Shown here in pieces: positions 1-12,900 of a stretch of DNA of 64,000 bases. This stretch comes from Aricia agestis. Taxonomy: Eukaryota; Arthropoda; Insecta; Lepidoptera; Lycaenidae. The position numbers were made by a program, and so were the translations under genes. The first letter of the stretch is position 1; the number at the start of each line of letters is the position of its first letter. The notes below the pieces were generated by a model. It was not told the origin of the DNA. It was given only the letters and a program-made list of their open reading frames with translations, and made no database searches. The stretch covers positions 13,853,001-13,917,000 of the forward strand of contig NC_056425.1 in the NCBI RefSeq assembly GCF_905147365.1, given 5' to 3'.

Positions 1-117
1 CGGTGAAGAATTTGGCATGATTTTTAGTAACGGTTGTATAATAGATCATTAGGTTTTTGATATAATAGCGTAGGGTTAGGCAGCCAAGCCTAAAAAGGAA
101 ACGAAGGAAATATCATC

Positions 118-165
118 GAAACAGACATACAGACACACTTTCTCATTTATAATATTAGTAAGGTT
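118..165 (-). mobile_element. Helitron-like terminal fragment
   Basis: Only the 5'-end signature remains (CAGACACACTTTCTCATTTA and ATATTAGTA). Confidence 0.5.
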
Positions 166-1578
166 ATAGCTTACTAAATATTATAAAAGAATCCCGGGCA
201 CATCGTAGTTTATGTTACTGAAGATATCCTGAAGATATCCTATATACCGAGTTCAGTAAAAATGGGCACCTGTCTACACTGTAATGACAAGAGCAGCATA
301 AGAATTCATCATAAGATAACGATAAGAGCAATTCATATTTATCTATAGGAAATATCTACAAAACTATTATAAGAACATAATAAGAGGCACATAAGAAAGG
401 AATTAGGTTTTGAAGCCAACATTAAGATAACAAAATTACTCTACTGATGTTCTAGTGGTGAATATTTTTAAAACCACTAATAATCAAAATCAACTAAATA
501 AAAACATCAACAAGAGTTACTTCTTTTCAAAAGCATTTCCTATTTTCTAATGGCACACCGTAGTTAAAAGTATTTTAAATTAAAGCTTTAATGGCGAATT
601 TAAATTAAACAAGTAAATATATTTTTTTTATGTTTCGCGCGAACGGAGGGCTCAAATTCCGTGCCGAATTTATTTTATCGTAAAAGTCGTTGAAATAGTT
701 TTAAAAAACTTATGGGCCTATTATATTCGTAAATTAAAAATGATATTTTTTTAATAAAAAATATTATTGATGCACATTTTTTAACATATTTTGTTAAAAT
801 AAATATCTAAACAATGTATTTTGATAAAAAAATCATTTATTTAAATATTTTTATGTTTACAAATAAATAAAGCGCGTATTTTATTGTAACTAAATTTTTA
901 GATTCTTACCGAAATGACGATTACCGTCGTATTCTATTAATAAAAATGGCCTCTAGATTAAATTATCTATAAGTAAGTCTTGATTAGAAGATTTACTCCT
1001 AAACTTGAGCTAAAGATAATTTTAAGAGCATGACAAGTCAACTTGCACTTTCACCATAAAAATTAATCTTTCAATAGTATAATTGTTTTTAAGACCATCC
1101 TATCGTAATCTATAGAAAGAAATGTTTGTAAACTATTTTTCTAGTAATTATCTACCAGAGTATATGAGAATAACATAAGAAGAAGGTGTTTTGTTCGCGG
1201 TTTTGGTGATTTTTCAGTGCAATACCATAGAGAACCAATATTTCTGCTGGTCTTCCTGTTTTATATTACTTATTGTTATATAGTCAAAAATATTCGCAAT
1301 ATTTTATTAAGTATATGTAAGAAAATTATTAGGCAAGTTGCTTATTACACGTATTTTTAAAGCAAGCAAATTATAGGCAACTCTTCATCGCCAGAATCGT
1401 CACTTCAAGTATCATTGTCAGTCTGTAGTTCATCATGGTTTTCATCAAGAACCGATTTTAGAGACGCTTCTTCTCCGCAGCTTGATATTATGATGAAAAT
1501 ATGTCGATTCGTTGCTGAAGTGATGACTGATGACTTTAAGGGCAAAGAACGTTGATGTGACTGTCTAACGGCACCTTT
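166..1578. other. AT-rich sequence upstream of prickle exon 1, no gene seen
   Basis: Long AT-rich stretch; no frame, repeat end or RNA gene could be supported. Confidence 0.6.
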
Positions 1579-1880
1579 TTAGGGTCCGTTGTCAACAAGG
1601 AACCCTAGTTTCACCCCACCGTGTGGGGTGTCGTTGGATCCCTTATAGTTTTGGTCTCTCCGTTCGTCTGTCTGTCTGTATGTCCGTCTGTCTGTACGTC
1701 TGTCTGTCCGCGGTTTTTCTCTGAGATTATAAGGCCTACAAAGCTGCAATTCGGCATGAATGTACATCTTAATGACGCCGACGAAGTGGTACATAAAATT
1801 TTAAAAAAGAAATGTACGGTGCCTCCCATACACATCAAGCGGGGGTGATTTTTTTTCCGCGTCCACCCCACCATAATATT
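1579..1880 (+). repeat. GGTCCGTTGTCAAC repeat with CTGTCTGT tract
   Basis: AGGGTCCGTTGTCAACAAGG with a long (CTGT)n-like run at 1665-1712 and a CCCCACC foldback at the ends. Open frames on both strands are by-products of the simple repeat. Confidence 0.6.
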
Positions 1881-1933
1881 TAAAAAAAAAACCTATCCAA
1901 CGGGTTTTTTTTAAATATTATGAGTATTCACAG

Positions 1934-2312
1934 CAGCGTTGCCAGATTTTTTTTGTGCCAAGTCGGGACTTTGGAAATTTTTGAGTGAAAAAGCGGGATT
2001 CTTCAAAAGCGGGACAAAGTAAAAAAAGGTATAGAATCAAAAGTTGATATTTCATCTTTTTATTTGCGTTATTTTAGCTATCTATTGTCACGTAAAATAA
2101 CGTTTACGTGACAATAGATAGCTAAAGTAGCCAAAGAAAATCCACCCCTCTACCTCCCACACTCTTATCTTCATCACGCACCTTTCTTTGTACGCTGTAC
2201 GTACGTTTGGGCTTTCCCCGAAAAGCGGGACTGAGTCTGTCCCGCGCGGGACATTTAATTTTGATGAAAAAATCAGGACGTCCCGCCAAAATCGGGACGT
2301 CCTTCAACGCTG
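1934..2312. repeat. Possible MITE with AGCGTTG ends and central perfect hairpin
   Basis: CAGCGTTGCCAGATTT at left and CCTTCAACGCTG at right; GCGGGAC-rich arms; a 23-bp perfect hairpin at 2074-2125 near the middle. Confidence 0.5.
2074..2125. repeat. Perfect 23-bp hairpin
   Basis: Arms 2074-2096 and 2103-2125 with a 6-base loop. Confidence 0.85.
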
Positions 2313-3171
2313 ATTCACAGACTATTTTCCTATTTAGGAATCCGTTTGTGAAATATGAAGTTTTAAAGTGGAAAAAATCGTTAGAGTCCGGTCCCCCCTT
2401 CTACTACGGTACTACGGAACCCTATAATATTGCGCGTGGCCGGACATGCACTTGGCCGGTTTTTTTTTATACTTTTTCACTTTTTGATGAAAGCCTCCTG
2501 TCTTCTTAATATCTCCTGCTTTCTTCATGCTTGCAGAACGCTGTCCTTTATATACTTAATACTCTTAAAATAAAATGTTTAAAGCCTAAGTTCCCTAATG
2601 AAGGAGGAAACTGGACTTTCACTAGAGTATACACTATTGAGTATCTAGTCATTGATTCTATTAAGTATAGACTTAAAAAAGTGCCTAACAAATCCATCTA
2701 AAAACCTTTTTGATTACTTTTAGAGTGATTACTCTACAAATAATTTCAATTCTTAAAAAGTATTTGTGATAATAAGTCTATAGAATAACTTAACTACAGC
2801 AGCGCTTTTAACAGAGCAAATATAGTCCATAACAAATCAATTTGCTCTTAACTCAGTGTAATGAACTAATAAAGGTTTTAAAACAAGGAGCTCTAGATAT
2901 TCTTTTCTATTAGAAACTTAGTTCTTATTCAAAACCATGTATAGAATGCCAATGTCTATGATGTCTATAAAAAAGCCATGATTAATACTCCTAAAGCATA
3001 AATAGATTTAAGGCGTCTGAGGTCTGCTACTTGGGACATCTATTGTAATCATCGTCATGCGAATAAAATCGGGGTAATAGGCATATAACTAACAAAGCAA
3101 CTTCCACTCATGAAAAACACAATTACACAGCCATTAGCAACGATCAGAGTCATTAGTGTTCAGTGAGAACA
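2313..3171. other. Region before prickle exon 1
   Basis: Includes a CACTTGGCCGG fragment of the GGTTCC-type repeat (about 2390-2465). The last 100 bp before the ATG may hold 5' untranslated sequence; no clear promoter motif was found. Confidence 0.5.
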
Positions 3172-3920
3172 ATGTCGACGACGGCGACGAGTCATGTGAA
3201 ATCGTCCAATTCCGCCAACATTCTGATGTGCAAACAATGGTGGAAGGTGTGCTGGATGTATGGGGACCAGGAGAAGTACTACAGACAGCTATACGGCAGG
3301 AGGAAGTTGAACGTCAGCGCTGACTCCTACTTCGACGACGAGAAGCGCCCCGGAGCACAAATCACTGAACTGACAGACGAGTTCTTTCAAGACAACTGCG
3401 AGAATAAGATTGAACCAGCACCTGATGAGAAGCAATGGTTCGGAGCAGAATCTGAGCCTATATACGGTTTTAATAAGAACTGGAAGGACCAAAGACGACA
3501 ACCGATACAGAATTACGATATAAACGAACTTCTCGATTCGGGTTTAGATGATAACTTAAAAAGTATACTCAACGGTCTACCTCCAGCGCCAAAAAAGGAA
3601 ATTATAGAATCTAAAGACGACATCTACAAGAACGGTAACACTTTCGGGAAGACATCCAAAACGGTGTGCAAGACGAAGCGTGGGGCGGTTGTTACGGAAG
3701 AAACGGAGATCTCCACTGATGGGAGGACGACAGCTAACCTGAAGTTTCAGCGGTCTACCGTCAAGACGGGGCCGAACAGAGTGAAGGAGGTGCTGCAGCC
3801 GGTGAGAGAGGACGCCGTGTTGAAGGACTGCGGGCGGAGGAAGTGCGTTGGGGACAAGCTGACGACCACCACCACCACGATGGTGACCGTCAGCCAGAAG
3901 AAGGTCACCTGCTGTAATGA
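3172..3920 (+). CDS. pk: prickle exon 1 in this window, Sple-type N-terminus
   Basis: The first in-frame ATG is at 3172 (context ACAATGT). The frame upstream reaches only a GTG at 3163, so ATG is preferred. The exon encodes 249 codons plus two bases and stops at a strong donor, GA|GTAAGT at 3920/3921. Residues 18-36 carry the aromatic block with CKQWWKVCWMYGDQ followed by EKYYRQLYGRR, the signature of the Spiny-legs N-terminus. The rest is acidic and basic low-complexity sequence without a recognised domain: a segment with LDSGLDDNLKSIL near 125, a basic stretch near 165, and a threonine run near 239. GC content is higher than in the surrounding intron. Whether a 5' untranslated exon lies upstream cannot be told from this sequence. 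Confidence 0.88.
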
Positions 3921-6900
3921 GTAAGTTATTTTGAGTTTTTTCTTATACTTGAAACGCCTGCAACTTCGTTGCGCCGAAATTCGGTAATCACGCGGAAACT
4001 GTACATTTTCCGTGGTAAAAAGCATCCTTTGTCCTTTCCCGGGACCCAAAGTATCTCCATACCAAACAGCCAAATCGGTTCAGCACTTTAGGCGTGAAGA
4101 TGTAACAGACAAACAGACACACTTTCGCATTTAAAATATTAATATTGGTATTTTGGCAACAGCTGTTTTTCAAGGCAGAAGGTTTTTGGGATGAAAAAAC
4201 ACTTTAGTTAGGTCTATCTTACAAACTGTGCATTTTTAAGTTACTTGTGTTTTTATTACTCTGCACTCCGTGCAAAATTCAGTCTCCGAGGCACTTAAAA
4301 GTTTCGAAGAAAAATTAAAATATTGCCGCTTTTTGACCCTAATCGAGATATTATTGCTGGCTTTTAATTTTGTTTTTATATTTATACAACCTCTGTCAAT
4401 TTAAGTAAATGGACGGAGGCGTTGTTAAATTTTACTGTCCAATAACTTAAAGTGGTATAAAGTGCATAAAGCTAGTTGAATATTTAACATCGATATGGAA
4501 ATAAAAACACACTAAACACACTTTACATCGTTCGCCTAACTTAACGACTACTTAAATTAATTATCTAACGCTGGAATGCTACTGAGTAGCAACAACTATT
4601 AAGTAGTGTTCAGAATGTTCTACAGAGATGTTGATGATGATGGCTATCAAAAATCGTAATACTTGTAAAAAAAAATATAAGTATTATGATGAAAAATTCA
4701 TCATAATACTTATATTTAATTTAATTATCTTCGGTGTTCATCAGTTTTTGACCTTGTTGGTTTGAACACCCTAATCTCATGAACACCTGGACCGATTTTT
4801 ATGTAATTTTCGACAGATCAGACTACGGGAAAGGATTTATGCAACTTTTTTCGAATAAATCACGATTTATTCGAACCCAAGAAATTTCGTTAGTAAGAAA
4901 TTACTTGGGTACCACACGTGGTACCCAAGAAATTTCTTACTAACGGGGGCCGCGCGAAATGTCTTGTTAAAAATGTTGTTTTTTTTGTCATTAAATTAGG
5001 GGGCAAATGGGCAAACGGACCACCACCAGGAGAGCAACTACCGTCGCCCATCAGAAGACGTTGCCGGCCTTAAGATGAATGGTTTTCGAATAAAACAAAT
5101 GCTGAATAAAGATATAAAACTTCCATTTTCTTGTAGCGATCATTTAGATAAGTGATATTGTATTGACGTGGGCGATTCGATAGCGAAGCCATTGGATTAC
5201 CATCTTATAGCGATGAGAGATTGTGGCAATATCCTATTGGTGGATAAATGCTGCGCCCTAAGGTTTTTATGATTACTTTACAACGATAGTTACATTTATT
5301 CAAAGCGTTATTGATAGCTATTGAGAACGTCCTACCGGTTACCACAAAAACCTCATGTTTATTGTTGTCGTATTCTTTTAAATAGAAAAATTATAAATAT
5401 TATAATTATAAAAAAAATTATGTACTTATCATCATACTCGTTCGATAAATAATGTTTTTGTAATTATTTTTCTTTCTCTTCATTGTCAAGTTTTTTTCTC
5501 TTTAAAGTCAGGATTAAAAAACTCCTATATTGCCTACCAGCTTTTTCCCGCTGCTTGCAGTATTCCAGCCGGGCTAGCATGGCCTTTAAGATTTTTTCCG
5601 ATTTTCATAGAGAAGAAACTACTATAGTTTCTGGCATAAAACATCGTGCTCCAAAGTAAAAAGGGTCGTAACTGGTATCGTATGCTAAGCGGGCTGGAAT
5701 ACAAACTTTGGACCCTCAGTGTAATATTGAGAAATAAAAGGACTTTTCGCCAGTCTCCCAAACTTCAGTATCTTGATTCTTGGAATCTTTATTATATTAG
5801 TGTTGATTTTTATCTACTTTACTCTGTCATCACTCTAACCACGCCTTGAGATTTGGGATTAATTCAGTATGTAAATGTAACACGGAACATCCGTAAAGCT
5901 TTTTGTCGTAACAGCTGGGCGTGGCGACATCGTCACGCCTGATATCATCTAAATACTGCTTTAACCTTTAGATAAGTTTGGTCATTGTACTTTTAAATAT
6001 AAAGAATTAGATTACAATCGGTCAACCCGTTTGGATTCACGGACAGAAACTTTTCGATGCCCCAATACTCAGACTGACTGACAGACAGGTAGATATAATA
6101 AATTATGTCGAACTTATATAATCACTCTTTTTCGTTAGGGTTTTAACTAATCAATCCCCAAGCGGCACCCGGCTGTCGCATAACAATTGAAAATCTGTTG
6201 TGTCTGCGAATTCTACGATGGAGGTATTAATCTACTCGCTATAGCATTCCACTCCACTCAAAAAGGAGCTTTATAACCCTTGTAATGGATCATAATTCAT
6301 AACAGAAGCACATTACAATTTAAAGGGACTAAACAGCAATAATAATTCGCTATCATACAAAATAAATGTACGAGTTCTTTTTATGTATTCATTAAGATGA
6401 GCAACAATGGCGTAGATCACAGATAAGCACAAGTAATTTAACATCAAACAGGACTGAAACCGAATCCACATTAAATGGGGCTTGTAAACAGAGGCGATAC
6501 CATCTCGATTTCACGTCTGGCGTAAGGACAGGCTCTGCCGACGCGTTGAAATGTCTCCTGCGCGAAGGTCCGTGGGCTTTGAGGGTTGGCACACACGCTA
6601 CATTCATTTCAAAGTTAAGAACATGTTAAGTTATGGTTTTACTTTGTTATCCTATCAAAATAACATCATTTTATTTGTAATTTATTTATTTACTAGGGAC
6701 GCCTTTCTTGTAAAAATAGAATATAAAAAATAGGAATAGAAAGGATTACACTTCTTGTAGATTTAGGGTAGGTTGCACCAACTTACTTTAACTATAACTA
6801 CAATGCAAAATGTCAAATCTTTGGTTAAAGTCGAAAATGGACACCATATTTAACCATAACCTTGAGATCGACAAGGCTTTAAATCACGTGGCGAAAAAAA

Positions 6901-9900
6901 GAACTAACGCTGTCATCATACAAAAACGCCATTTTTGATAGTTCTCCTTTACCAGTAGCGCCCCCGCCCACGTTCATTTATAACCTTGTCGGACCAGCTG
7001 TCATCTGTCAAAATCTGTGGTCAAAGATAAGGTTAAAGTTAAAGTTAGACTTAACTGTAACCATAACTTTAACTTTAACCACGCCCCTGGTGAAACCCAC
7101 CCTTAGCTAGGTTTATTCCCGGTTTCTGAAGCTTCCCGAGTCCTGACTGATTGTGACTGTCCCAACACGAAGGTGAGATTAGCACATTTTCTCATCAGCG
7201 TTTCGATTGGCTAGTAAAAAATGTTTAAAAGCGCACACAATTAAATAAAATAGAATTAAAAAACGTGTAAAATACAATACAATATTTTTATTTTAAAACT
7301 CGAAGAATGTTCATGTAGAGACTCGTCCTTGGATTAAAAATGATTGCGTTTTTATCGTTTTGTTCTGTCTTGTCGTGTAGTCCCTCGTTCTCGCTGACAA
7401 TTAATTTACTCCTGATGCCTTTATAATGGTGACTTCTTGTGGTCATCAGGTACGGTTACCGCGGGCGTAATTACAAATAATGTCTTAACAGTTATACGTT
7501 TCTAGAAATCACTGACGATTTGTTTTAAGGATTGCTATGTGCTAATATTTAACTCAATTTTAAAGGGAAAGTAATGATTTCTTATGTAAGCCATACACCT
7601 CTTCGGTACTACTACGGTCTACCGGAAAGGTCACCTGTGTAGTTATGCCTGCGCAGGTGTCAGTCGAAAGAATTGATTATCGATTTTGCGCCGGTCGCCT
7701 GCGCAGGTCCAAAAAACTGCACAGGTCTATTCCCACACATATTCCGGTCTGCCTGCGCAGGCCACAGGCACCTGCACATGTGGACCTCTCCGATAGACCG
7801 TAGCGACGCGACGTAGCGTGTATGGCAGCCATGAGGCTGTGCTGTGTGCACCGGCCACCAACTATGTAGTCCATTCTCAAATCTCAAATGTTTGACATTT
7901 CAATTGTCATGCTCGTTTACAAATGCTACAAATTATGCTAACATTTTTAGTCAAATAAAACTTTTTTTTTTTAATTTTAAATCTTTAATAATCACACTAA
8001 TTTTGCTATGGATTATTTTAAGTTAAGCTGTAATGTAGCATGTTATAATATTAATCATTGTAAATATTAAATATTTCAGCCCAATTGCAAGAGTAAAGTT
8101 GAAATGTCAAAAATGGATGGATGGACTTACAGACAAAGCACGACTAACCACTTCGGTGATCTGTGTCATGTCACATGTGTGGCTTCCCCGGCGTCCGGGT
8201 TGACGTGGTAATGTGGTTTTAATGGGGTAGCCGGTTGTCTGTCTTGTCTTAAAGCGTTTATCTTCGGGTGTATCTTAATCGTAATAAAAACTAGAACAGG
8301 ACCCCTCTTTTTTAGGGTTCCGTACCCAAAGTGTAAAAACGGAACCCTATTACTGAGACTTCGATGTATGTCCGTCTGTCCGTCTGTCTCCAGGCTGTAA
8401 CTCAAGAACCGCTATAGCCAGAATTCTGAAATGTTCACATATTGTGTATATCTGTTGCCGCTATGACAACAATAATACTAAAAACAAAAAAAATATATTT
8501 AAGAGGTTCCCATACAACAACGTGATTTTTTGGCCTTTTTTGCTCTATATCAATTATGGCAACAGTTTTTCTCAAAGTCCTTAATTATGTGTGTACTTTA
8601 ATATTTAATAATAATATTAAAATAAAATAAAAAATAAGGGGGGCTCCCATACAAAAAATACAAATTTTGGCCTAAGTTTGCTCTATAATGGTACCCTACG
8701 GTAGGGTAAATGGAACCCTACGTGCGCGAGTCCGACTCGCACTTCGCCGATTATTTTACTTGGCAGAATGAATATACTCCTGAATACAGGCCACTATTAT
8801 AATAGGGCAGCAACTCATTAAAAAAAACGGATGTTTCATACAAAAGCACCAAAGCGAAATAGATATTTAATATTATGCAACAATAATAATTGCAGTCGTA
8901 GTTCTAACTTCAAACTTCAAGTCCATAATATCTAAAAATATAACAGTTCTTTAGCGCTCTGTAAACGTATGCTGTAAGTCCAATAGTATGGCCTTAGTGA
9001 TTAGTTGATTACTAATAATATACTTAATACAAGTTCGTCTTTCATTGTATCATCAGAAAATTGTTAATGAAATATCCTCAGTTGACATTCCAATTCCAAA
9101 AGTTGTAGCTGTCCAGAGTCAACACTAGTTATTGATTACTTCAGAGCGTCACTATGTTTATTCACACTTTCCACCTATCGTCCGTCTCTCTTCTTCTCAT
9201 GTGTAGCCACAAGTGTGAGGCAAGAACGGGCGTTTGTTGAATTTGACAGTAGCCCGCGAGATGTTTGACAAGCTCTTCACGTTGTTTAGCCATTTGGAAG
9301 ACTCGCCTTGTTAGTAGTACTGTCAGGTGCAACGATTTTAACCAAATAATGCCCTGTTCCTGAGGATTTTAACTGAATATTTTAATATTTTCAATAGAAC
9401 TGTGCAGCTCCGGTACGTCCTACGCTAACCTGAGCAGGTATAATATCTCTAAAGTCTTCCGAGACCTAACTGTGCAGATCTATCTGTAACGAGTCAACAA
9501 TCTGTAACTCTGTAACAAGGATTTTCCTGCCTTTAAAGTCTTGTGAGACCTAGCTGTGCAGTTCTGGGGCCACGCATGTATCAGGACTCAAGGGACATAC
9601 TTGCCTTTGTAGTCTTGGGAGACCTAACTGTGCAGATCTTATACGTGTGTAGCAGGAGTTCCAGGACATTCCAGCAATAAACAATATCTCCACACCTCGT
9701 TGTATGCTGTAATTGGCAGCGCTAATGAGCGCGGTGTGCGTGTAGCGGATAATTAGATTTAAGATGCGCGCGTGCAGGATCGCGTAGAGATGTGCCGATA
9801 CACGACTCGACTTTACTCGAGTTTTAGGTAACTTTTAGGATTAACAAAAATAAAATAAAAAAAGTTTCATTTCCGAATAGGTTAAAAACTAACTCTTTCT

Positions 9901-12900
9901 GGAAAGCCTACGATGCGATCCACCGGTTCGGGAACTAACCCGGCAAGAAGAACCGGCTAGTTAGCCGAGTTCAAGTAACAAACTCGAGCTAGCAGGAAAA
10001 AAGAATTTAATAATTACTTTCTTAATTATCTAGTTGTTAGCGCAGTCAACTTTGTTTGTGTCATTATTAAACCTTATAGATCTTTGGGACCATTCGGGCT
10101 CGCTAAAGGGGGGGAAAGACACCCAAACAATGAATCGCGTTCTCGCACTTTCGCCCTTTGAATTTTGAATTCGAGATAAGTTCTACCGAGAGTTAACTCG
10201 AACTTAGCACGTCTCGGGCCCTTCTGTCCGTCTGTCTAGAGTTGGGCATGTTCAACTCGAGTCGGCACATCTCTAGGATCGAGCGTTATTTACTAGCGCG
10301 TAAACTTGTTGAGCCTCATCACTAACTAGCACGAACAAAACGAATTGCCACATAAAATACTACGTGCTCAACTAAAATAAAAAAGGTTATTATTTGTTAA
10401 AAGAAAAACCTCATACCAATATAAAGATTCGCGGTACGAGGGCTGTTTGAAAAGTTCTCTACCATACTTAAAGCCGAGAACTTACTAAACAGCATAAGTC
10501 TACGGTACGATGCACAATATTGGTACTAAGAAACCAGGAAATGGGAAATTTTCTGTTTTCTTCAATTTTAAAGGTGATTGATTGCCAGTGTCTATTTAAA
10601 ATTTAAGAAAACGGGTATTTTCCGATTTTTCGGACCCTTCGTTCAATCTATACTAATATTATAAATGCGAAACTGTGTCTGTCTGTTACCTCTTCACTCT
10701 TCAGTCTTCACGTCCAAATCGATGAACCGATTTTGCTGAAATTTGGAAATACTTTGTGTTCCGGGAAAGGACAAAAGACACTTTTATCTCGAAAAAATGT
10801 ACGGTTCCCGCGCGATAACCGAATATTGGCGCAACGGAGTTGCGGGCGTCATCTGGTGTTAGTAAGAAGTCAAGACTCAAAAAGCGTATCAGAATACAGT
10901 TTGACTAAGTCTCTAGTTTAATCATAACTCTTTAAAAATCTCATTTAAATTAAAATAACTTTTTTCAACAAGTGATAATGTGATCTAGCCATGTTTATCG
11001 GCTATCACCGTTTATGCAAAACACTCGTCAGATAGATCGCGATCTATAGATCGAGCTGTAAATCAGTCAGGCGGTGATTGCGGGCGACACTGTTACTACT
11101 CACTGATGGCATGACTGGATTTAGTTCAGTTCTAGGAATTGAACATTGATCGTGGCTAAGGACAAGCTGTTTATTATACAAAACAAAGAGATAATACTTT
11201 TAGTACAATATGTTCCCTAGATTTTTTTGAATTCATTACTATCAAGCTAATTTTTCGTGAGTAACTTCATTTTGATATGATGAAGAAACATTTACTATGC
11301 GATAATTCTCGAAAGTGGTAGCTAACTGAGATAGAGAGGTTTTAATATTTCGATTTGATGGTCCTAAAATATGGATTGTTCTACATATTTGTAGAACAAT
11401 GGTTCTGTTGTATTTAAATATAACAATTGAGTACTAACCTATCAATATACAAAAAATCAGCTTGTTAGGGTTCCGTAGTCAACGAGGACATTGTTCCTAT
11501 ATATATAGTTCATATAGCTTTTAGCACTTGGTCGATTATTTCTATTAAGGGGGCTTTAGTTTCTAGTTCTTATTCTTACTAGACATGATTTTTTCCTTAC
11601 GATACTAATTTTGCGTATCTGAATAACAGTTCCATGATCCAATGTAATGGTAGAGCATCCAACACGATTCTTTACAGACCACAATTTTCTTACAAGTCCT
11701 ATTTCTGTATCAGATACAATAGTTTCTAACAATCGTATTCTTCGTTCCACTCTGGTAACGGTATTTTCACTGTTTTTTTGTTGTTTATATAAACTGTAAC
11801 ATTATTTATTATGTACACTTAATCTAGAAACAATATTAATACTAAAAGCAAACACAAATATAATTATACAACTAGATAACGCCCGCAAGTTATCGCGCGG
11901 GAACCGTACATTTTTCCGTGATGAAAAATATCATATTTCCTTTTCCGGGACTCAAAGTATATTTAATCTTTATAGCAAATTTCATCCAAATCAGTTCAGC
12001 AGTTTTGGCGTGAAGAGGTAACAGACAGACAGACACACATTCGCAGTAATAGTATTAGTATGGGCGGATTACTATTATCTTTTTGTATTGCTTCTTCTAT
12101 ATAATTGTTTCTTCAGAGGAACATTAATTTATACATAACGGCGCACCATATCATAATGTATTTTGTAGCTATTTACATTTTAATGAAGTCGGCCGGGCTC
12201 AGGCGATGGTCTCCCGCGCCGCTTTCAATCTACAATATTTTATATCGATGATTTAGTACTAGTGAAACTAGGAGGGGCACTTTATGGCTAATGTTGGACC
12301 AGTACGAGCAATGAGGCTGTTTGATATTCTATTTGCCTCCAGGTGCCGCTATGTAGCCTTAGGGTCTATCGTGTCAAATAGGCATATTATCGTGACACAG
12401 TCATGACAATTGGACAGCTATATCGTGACATATGACAGCAGTAGCGGATGCTGGTTACTGGCAAATAGAATTTCAAACACCCTCATTGCAAATAAGTTTA
12501 AGGGGGATACTTGCCCACAATTTTTCGTGATATATTATGTGCTATAGACCACCATGATTGCCATAATATTCCGCAGCTCTCTAAAGTCGGCACTACATAC
12601 AGGCGAACGCGTTGGCCGACGCGTTGGCCGGCGCGCTGGCCCAATGTGTAGATTTTCGTCTGTATGTAGTACCGACATAATGTGAGATCACTGATGGTCA
12701 TGGTCAATAGTTTTTAATCGCCTAAAATCCAACCAGGGCACATGTTTTGAGACTCAAACAATCGAACGAGAATGCCGCGTCCTGCTCTAACAAACGTGAA
12801 ACGACATTGTTAGAGCAGGACGCAGCATTCTCGTTCGATTAATTCAGTCTCAAAACGGTTTCGAGGTAGGCCTCCTGGACTAACCACTTATTTTATAAGA

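Noticed and set aside
3747..4073. Antisense open frame across prickle exon 1 end
   Set aside because: A shadow of the coding exon plus a Helitron-like fragment.
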